Below, one piece after another: positions 59,985-64,000 of a stretch of 64,000 nucleotides of DNA. The notes under the pieces are model-generated. The model was not told where the DNA came from and made no database searches. It saw nothing but the letters and a program-made list of their open reading frames with translations. How positions within the stretch are numbered: position 1 is the first letter of the stretch; the number at the start of each line of letters is the position of its first letter. The translations under genes and the position numbers were made by a program. The stretch comes from Tranquillimonas alkanivorans (GTDB taxonomy: Bacteria > Pseudomonadota > Alphaproteobacteria > Rhodobacterales > Rhodobacteraceae), in NCBI RefSeq assembly GCF_900115595.1, contig NZ_FOXA01000002.1, forward strand, positions 287,547 to 351,546, given 5' to 3'.

Positions 59985-61598
59985 ATGAGATGCAGAATGC
60001 CCCAACCCGTCCTGATCGGATCGACCTACTACCTGCGCGTCCATGTCCCTCGCGATGTGGTGGATCGTGCGAAGGGTACGACTGTGTCTCTGCCCATTGG
60101 CGACCGCATCCGCCAGCTCAAGCTCACCACACACGCGAAGACCTCGCTGCGCACAAAGGACTGGCAGGAAGCGAAGAGGCGTTTCTCGCAGGCTCTGGCG
60201 GCGCTGGAGAGCCACTGGGAGGCGCTTCGACGTGGCCCCGCCGGTCTGACCCACAAGCAGGCCGTAGCACTCGCTGGTGAGGTCGTGGCTGACTTTCTCG
60301 ACATCCTCGAAGATGAGCCGGGATCGCCTGAGCTGTGGAAACGTGTCGCCGAGCTGGACGAGGCGGCAAGAGCTGGCCGTAGCCATCCATTGGCGGTGCC
60401 GACAGCGGAAACCAGAGCTGCCGATATTGAAAGCCGCTTCGGAGGACTGGCAGACGCAGCGCTCGCAAGGCGCGGCCTTCTCGTGGATGCTGTGTCGCGG
60501 AGCAAGCTACTACAGCGGGTCACTGTCGCCATGGAAGACGTCACGCGCGTGAACGCAGCACGGGCCAGCGGCGACTACTCGGAGAGCGGCACGGCGGACA
60601 AGTACCCTGCTTATGCTCCGAAGATACAGGCTCAGGCACAGCACGTTGGTGAAGGCAAAGGAACGACCTTCGCGGAAGTGATCGACGCGGAGGTCAAGCG
60701 CCGTGCGGCAGGGCGTGACGCCAAGCCGATGTCTGAGAGTGCAGAGCGGAAATACCGGCGGGCCGCTGATGAGTTCGCTGGCTATCGCAAGAGCAAGCGC
60801 GTGGACACGGTCACGGCTCGGCAGGCCGACGAGTGGATGAGGAAGATGTTGGAGGACGGAAAGCTGTCCAACTCGACCATCGCCCAGCGCCTTCAGAACG
60901 TGAGTACAGTCGTGGAGTGGGCAAGGCGTCATGCTTTCGGAGAGCTGTTCCCGGATCGCAACCCGCTGGACCTTGTTGAAGTCCCGCAGCGCCAAGGCGT
61001 CAGGAGCGAAGACCGGACCTATCGCATGAGCGAGGCACGGGCGGTTCTTGAGGCAGCGCGAAGTGAGACCAAGCCGGAGCTGAGGTGGCTGCCGTGGATG
61101 TGCGCTTATTCGGGAGCGCGTATTGAGGAAGTAGCTCAACTGACGGCGGGCGATTTCTTCGAGTACGAGGGGTCGTGGTTCTACCGGATTACGACGAAGG
61201 GAGGGAAGAGCCTCAAGAACCTACACAGTATCCGGGTCGTGCCCGTTCACCCTGATCTCGTGCAGGAGGGCCTGCTTGGGTTTGTTCATGCGGGCAGCAA
61301 GCGGTACACGCAGCGACTGTTTCCGCCTCGCTCGCAAGGGAATGTCGCTGGCTGGGTCAGGGGCAAGCTGAAGATCACGAGGCGCGAGCTGGCTCCAAGT
61401 CACGGCTGGCGGCATCTCTTCGAGGACGTCGCGCTCAGGGCCGGGATGGCAGACAGCGCGAAGACCTACATAACGGGCAGGACCACCGGAAAATCCTCCG
61501 AGGGCTATGGGAAAAGCGATGTGATGCTCCCCGGCCTCGCCGTCGAGATGAAAAAGCTGCCTTCCTTCTTGATGCGAGACGCCACGAGAACGAGCTGA
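59985..61598 (+). CDS. Tyrosine-type integrase of a tRNA-Val genomic element
   Basis: 537 aa. N-terminal DUF6538-like segment (VLIGSTYYLRVHVPRDVVDRA), a long middle part, a SAM-like core-binding domain (about 220-320, ADEWMRKMLEDGKLSNSTIAQRL), and the catalytic domain: MCAYSGARIEEVAQL (first Arg), FYRITTKGGKSLKNLHS (Lys, loop), APSHGWRHLFEDVAL (HxxR) and GKSSEGYGKS with the Tyr nucleophile. The usual second His is replaced in YITGRTTGKS. Lower GC and different codon use mark it as foreign. GAGGTGGT precedes the ATG. The stop overlaps a BRO-N reading frame. Confidence 0.92.
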   Translation: MRCRMPQPVLIGSTYYLRVHVPRDVVDRAKGTTVSLPIGDRIRQLKLTTHAKTSLRTKDWQEAKRRFSQALAALESHWEALRRGPAGLTHKQAVALAGEVVADFLDILEDEPGSPELWKRVAELDEAARAGRSHPLAVPTAETRAADIESRFGGLADAALARRGLLVDAVSRSKLLQRVTVAMEDVTRVNAARASGDYSESGTADKYPAYAPKIQAQAQHVGEGKGTTFAEVIDAEVKRRAAGRDAKPMSESAERKYRRAADEFAGYRKSKRVDTVTARQADEWMRKMLEDGKLSNSTIAQRLQNVSTVVEWARRHAFGELFPDRNPLDLVEVPQRQGVRSEDRTYRMSEARAVLEAARSETKPELRWLPWMCAYSGARIEEVAQLTAGDFFEYEGSWFYRITTKGGKSLKNLHSIRVVPVHPDLVQEGLLGFVHAGSKRYTQRLFPPRSQGNVAGWVRGKLKITRRELAPSHGWRHLFEDVALRAGMADSAKTYITGRTTGKSSEGYGKSDVMLPGLAVEMKKLPSFLMRDATRTS

Positions 61599-62428
61599 AC
61601 CTCTTCGACTTCAACGGCAACGGCATCCGCACCATCGACCTCGACGGCACCATCTGGTTCCCGGCCAAGGACGTGTGCGAGGCACTGGACATCCGCAACC
61701 CGTCCAACGCGGTCAAGCATGGCTGCAACCCTGACCACTACCCGCAGGTGCGCAAGAGCGAGGTCTCTACTCGAGATACCATCTCTCTTAGCTTCCCCAA
61801 CCGTGGGATGCTCTGCGTCTCCGAGGCTGGCATCTACGACCTGATCAACCAGAGCCGTAAGCCTGCAGCCATCGCCTTCCGCAAGTGGGTCAACGGCACC
61901 GTGCTGCCTCGGCTCCGTGAGAACGGCAGCTACGTCGTGGGCGAGGAGAAGGTCGAGGACGGCAGCGCCACGCTCGATGAGCTTGAGCTGTTCCACAAGG
62001 CGATCACCACGGCGACCAGCCGGATCGAGACGCTGACCGAGAAGCTCAAGCAGAGGACCGAGAAGCTGACCGAGGCCCGCAGCGCGTGGCCGCCCCGGGT
62101 CAGTGCGGCACTCGCAGAGCAGGCTCGAAGATGGCATGAAGGCCACGAGGGCATTAGAGGACTGACCATGAAGACACTCGCCACCACAATCGCAATCGTG
62201 CTGACTGCCGCGCCTGCACTGGCGCAGGACGACGAGGCCATGGTTCCAGTGATCATCAAAGCGCCAGAAACGGATGCGGCCAAGCTCGACCACATGCGCT
62301 ACGGGTGCGTGACCAATGGCGGAGTCTTGATGATGGGGGCAAACAACCGGGGCGTGGTCTTCTGCGTGAACATGCAAGCGCTGATCCCGATGCCCGGCGA
62401 GTATCCAGTGATGGAACGGGAGGACTGA
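61595..62428 (+). CDS. BRO-N domain antirepressor-like protein, apparent CTG start
   Basis: The BRO-N domain spans residues about 1-115: LFDFNGNGIRTIDLDGTIWF, AKDVCEALDIRNPSNAVK, MLCVSEAGIYDLINQSRKPA and FRKWVNGTVLPRLRENGSYV, followed by a coiled-coil (SRIETLTEKLKQRTEKLTEA). The domain begins before the first standard start codon in the frame (GTG 61673, which would cut it). The only sensible start is CTG 61595, overlapping the integrase TGA as CTGA. The frame runs on through a signal-peptide-like segment at 62168, so its 3' third is probably another gene (see next entry). Phage-type regulator. Confidence 0.7.
   Translation: MNLFDFNGNGIRTIDLDGTIWFPAKDVCEALDIRNPSNAVKHGCNPDHYPQVRKSEVSTRDTISLSFPNRGMLCVSEAGIYDLINQSRKPAAIAFRKWVNGTVLPRLRENGSYVVGEEKVEDGSATLDELELFHKAITTATSRIETLTEKLKQRTEKLTEARSAWPPRVSAALAEQARRWHEGHEGIRGLTMKTLATTIAIVLTAAPALAQDDEAMVPVIIKAPETDAAKLDHMRYGCVTNGGVLMMGANNRGVVFCVNMQALIPMPGEYPVMERED
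62168..62428 (+). CDS. Small exported protein within the run-on BRO reading frame
   Basis: 86 aa if started at ATG 62168, which has its own SD (AGAGGACTGACC). Signal peptide MKTLATTIAIVLTAAPALAQ with an A-x-A site, then a short mature part with two cysteines (MRYGCVTNGGVLMMG; GVVFCVNMQALIPM). It is in frame with the BRO gene, with no stop between, and might be fused to it, but signal and SD favour an independent start. The junction AGAGGACTGACC-ATG nearly repeats that of the next gene (GGAGGACTGACC-ATG). Confidence 0.6.
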   Translation: MKTLATTIAIVLTAAPALAQDDEAMVPVIIKAPETDAAKLDHMRYGCVTNGGVLMMGANNRGVVFCVNMQALIPMPGEYPVMERED

Positions 62429-62430
62429 CC

Positions 62431-62634
62431 ATGCGGTCCCTTGGCATCATCGTCGCCAGCGTCCTCATCACAGGCCTAATAAGTGGGTCATGGAAGATGT
62501 GGCAGCAGAAGCAGTTCGCGCCCTCAGTGGAGCGATGTGAGGCGGCAGGAGGACAGCTCATGAAGGCTTTCAACCGCAAGCTCTACTGCATCGACAACCG
62601 AGCGATAATCGATAGCACGAGGTCCGACGACTGA
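62431..62634 (+). CDS. Small membrane-anchored protein
   Basis: 67 aa. N-terminal hydrophobic helix (SLGIIVASVLITGLISGSW), then a charged tail with two cysteines (VERCEAAGGQLM; LYCIDNR), similar in spacing to the mature part of its neighbour. Starts 2 bp after the previous stop with SD GGGAGGA. Probably one phage-type or island-type operon with the preceding gene. No family recognised. Confidence 0.6.
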   Translation: MRSLGIIVASVLITGLISGSWKMWQQKQFAPSVERCEAAGGQLMKAFNRKLYCIDNRAIIDSTRSDD

Positions 62635-62999
62635 CAGCACCCACCTTCTCGGGTGTCCGAGGAAACGACGCGGCGCGGTTAGCTGCGGCGCGGCCTCAGT
62701 GTGGCGTGTGTGTCGGCTACATGGTGGCCAGGACACGGACGAAAACTGGCATCGGCCGAGGCATCAGGTTCCACCATTAAGAGACCGACCACCATGTGGT
62801 GGAGCTGTGACCTGACGGGGTCACTGAGGCTCGCCTTTGGCGCGGCTCCAGTTGGTCCGAGGGCATCCGGGGTCACTGCTGCAATGGCGGTGCCTCGGGT
62901 GTCGCTGGAGCCTGCCAGAGTGTCCAGCCTCAGGGTGGCCAGACTGGACAAGGCCAGACGGAGGACCAGCACACTAAAAGCCACACAGGACCAGCACAC
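62635..62999. other. 365-bp region without a confident gene
   Basis: One plus-strand frame (62701-63003, GTG start) ends in an ATGA overlap with the ParB-like gene, but its amino-acid make-up (Ser/Arg/Ala-rich, Trp clusters) and codon use do not look coding and no SD is seen. An inverted repeat CCACCA-TG-TGGTGG lies at 62789-62802. Probably the promoter region for the ParB-like gene. Confidence 0.5.
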
Positions 63000-63701
63000 A
63001 TGACTAAAGAAATACAAGGGCTTACCCGCGTCAGAACGCAATGGGTGAAGCTGACAGAGATCCACACACGACCGGATGACTTCCAGCACCGCGCATCGGT
63101 CTGCAACGAGTACCATGCCGACGAGCTGGCGAGGGCACTCAAGGGCAAGCAGGAGCTTCCGCCGGTCGATGTCTGGAGAAACCCAGAGACCCGGGAGCTG
63201 ATCATCATCGACGGGCACCACCGCCACGAAGCCCACATCAGAGCGAGCAGGCAGAAGGTCCGCGTGGTCATCTACGAGGGGCCAGAGCGAGACGCGGTGC
63301 TTTACGCCCTCAAAGCCAACAGCGAGACAAAGCTGCCAATGGCCGCATGGGAACGAAGCGACGCAGCATGGCGGCTCGTCTGCAAAACCGAGAACGGAGA
63401 GGACGACGGCACCAGCGTCTACAGCAAGGCCGAACTGGTGAAGAACTCGCAGGTCTCGAACGGCACCATCGGGACCATGCGCAGCACACGGAAGAAGCTG
63501 CTGGAAGCGGGACAAGACCTGCCCAGAACATGGGAGGCCGCGCAGATGCTGCTGAGGCGCGAGGCCGCAGACAAACTCACAGACGAGGACTTCAACGAGA
63601 TGACCAAGGCGCGGGCAGAGAAGCTGTACGAGAAGTTCGGCAAGGAGATCGGACGTGAGGCAGACATTGAGGTGGTCCCCAAAAACCGGACGCTCGGCTA
63701 A
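63000..63701 (+). CDS. ParB/Srx N-terminal domain protein, 3' end apparently supplied by an IS
   Basis: 233 aa as read. ParB/sulfiredoxin-like domain at about 15-110: WVKLTEIHTRPDDFQHR, PVDVWRNPETRELIIIDGHHRHEAHI (DGHHR is the core motif) and VIYEGPERDAVLYALKANSE, followed by a helical second half (SQVSNGTIGTMRSTRKKLL is an HTH-like stretch). Such proteins regulate or partition mobile elements. The last codons (VVPKNRTLG and stop) lie in sequence that looks like the IS3 left end, so the original C-terminus was probably longer or different. Confidence 0.8.
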   Translation: MTKEIQGLTRVRTQWVKLTEIHTRPDDFQHRASVCNEYHADELARALKGKQELPPVDVWRNPETRELIIIDGHHRHEAHIRASRQKVRVVIYEGPERDAVLYALKANSETKLPMAAWERSDAAWRLVCKTENGEDDGTSVYSKAELVKNSQVSNGTIGTMRSTRKKLLEAGQDLPRTWEAAQMLLRREAADKLTDEDFNEMTKARAEKLYEKFGKEIGREADIEVVPKNRTLG

Positions 63702-64000
63702 GCTTGCCGCCAACGATGACAAGGACGAACAGCGTGGCTGGCAAACGGAAGAACTACGGTGCCGAGTTCAAGGCGAAGGTGGCGCTCGAGGCCATCCGAG
63801 GTGAGATGACGGTCGCCGAACTGGTGGCGAAACACGGCGTGCACCAGACCCTGATCAACTCTTGGAAGCGGCAGGCGCTCGAGGGCATGTCGGGGATTTT
63901 CTCGGGAAAGGCCGAGGTGAAGGCCGCCGAGAAGGTGGGCGAGATTGAAAAGCTGCACGCCAAGATCGGCCAGCTCGTGGTGGAACGAGATTTTTTAGCC
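63673..64000 (+). mobile_element. IS3-family insertion sequence, left part (cut by window)
   Basis: The putative left terminal sequence TGGTCCCCAAAAACCGGACG starts near 63673, about 60 bp before orfA, as is usual in this family. The orfA frame is open to the window end. The right end, target duplication and orfB are outside the window, so exact borders are unproven. Confidence 0.65.
63734..64000 (+). CDS. IS3-family transposase OrfA (partial, right end cut)
   Basis: 89 residues seen from GTG 63734. HTH of the IS3/IS911 type: KRKNYGAEFKAKVALEAIRG, MTVAELVAKHGVHQTLINSW, KRQALEGMSGIF, then the leucine-zipper start (VGEIEKLHAKIGQLVVERDF). The window ends right after T-TTT-TTA (63991-63997), in the correct phase for a -1 frameshift slippery site, the known way IS3 elements make the OrfAB fusion. 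Confidence 0.88.
   Translation, partial: MAGKRKNYGAEFKAKVALEAIRGEMTVAELVAKHGVHQTLINSWKRQALEGMSGIFSGKAEVKAAEKVGEIEKLHAKIGQLVVERDFLA

Noticed and set aside
62701..63003. 100-codon frame ending in an ATGA overlap with the ParB-like gene
   Set aside because: The overlap is suggestive, but composition and codon use do not look coding and no SD is present; kept only as a note in the gap entry.
59905..64000. Second attachment-site copy (attR)
   Set aside because: No repeat of the tRNA-Val 3' end was found between the integrase and the right edge; it must lie outside if it exists.

Overview
The window looks like a stretch of a Rhodobacterales (Rhodobacteraceae / Roseobacter-group alphaproteobacterium) chromosome. 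The basis is the high GC content, a HemA very close to Rhodobacter HemA with its PLP lysine at residue 248, a cysteine-poor DksA, small families I associate with Rhodobacter-type genomes (the 53-aa and PIN-domain proteins near 39-41 kb), a B12-dependent ribonucleotide reductase, an Entner-Doudoroff edd-eda pair and a TRAP carboxylate transporter. Most long reading frames on the opposite strand of a real gene are GC-driven shadows and are omitted.

Layout. 1-13.4 kb: a secreted repeat protein cut by the left edge, hemA behind a near-perfect FnrL-type box, a RodZ-like protein, ispG, a penicillin-acylase-family Ntn hydrolase, a beta-hydroxyacid dehydrogenase, a Tat-exported PhoX phosphatase, gpt-fabI, pdxH, a double cold-shock-domain protein with a hairpin in place of an SD, and a DUF192 protein. 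13.4-21 kb: tRNA-Pro(UGG), nrdJ with paired DnaA-box-like and NrdR-box-like sites upstream, an EF-hand protein, and ilvBN behind a clear leader-peptide attenuator. 21-31 kb: a GH13 alpha-glucosidase, a Na+/Ca2+ exchanger, and a sensor kinase/response regulator pair divergent from a three-gene TRAP operon with unusually large membrane subunits. 31-47 kb: housekeeping and small-protein genes (bpt, RDD, DUF2852, ybaK, glnE, eda, edd, an RlmI-like methylase, PIN, M48, DUF421) and a minus-strand run from a MoxR ATPase to its likely VWA partner. 47-59.6 kb: dksA, an FAD monooxygenase, tpiA, an IscA-type protein and sufT, mscS, a RimB-RimK fusion, tgt, an old yellow enzyme, lon and an HU-like protein.

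59.6-64 kb: two tandem tRNA-Val genes mark the start of an integrated element. A tyrosine integrase follows the second tRNA at once, then a BRO-N antirepressor-like reading frame that seems to begin at a CTG overlapping the integrase stop, two tiny secreted or membrane proteins, a ParB/Srx-domain protein and the left end of an IS3-family element that seems to have inserted into the ParB-like gene. The element runs off the right edge.

Regulatory structure is the richest part of the window: FnrL box (hemA), ilv attenuator, DnaA/NrdR-like sites (nrdJ), cold-shock hairpin, twin 17-bp operators (DUF2852 gene), a palindrome inside the lon promoter, intercistronic hairpins in the TRAP operon, and two families of dispersed intergenic repeats. 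All site calls were made by eye and were not tested statistically.
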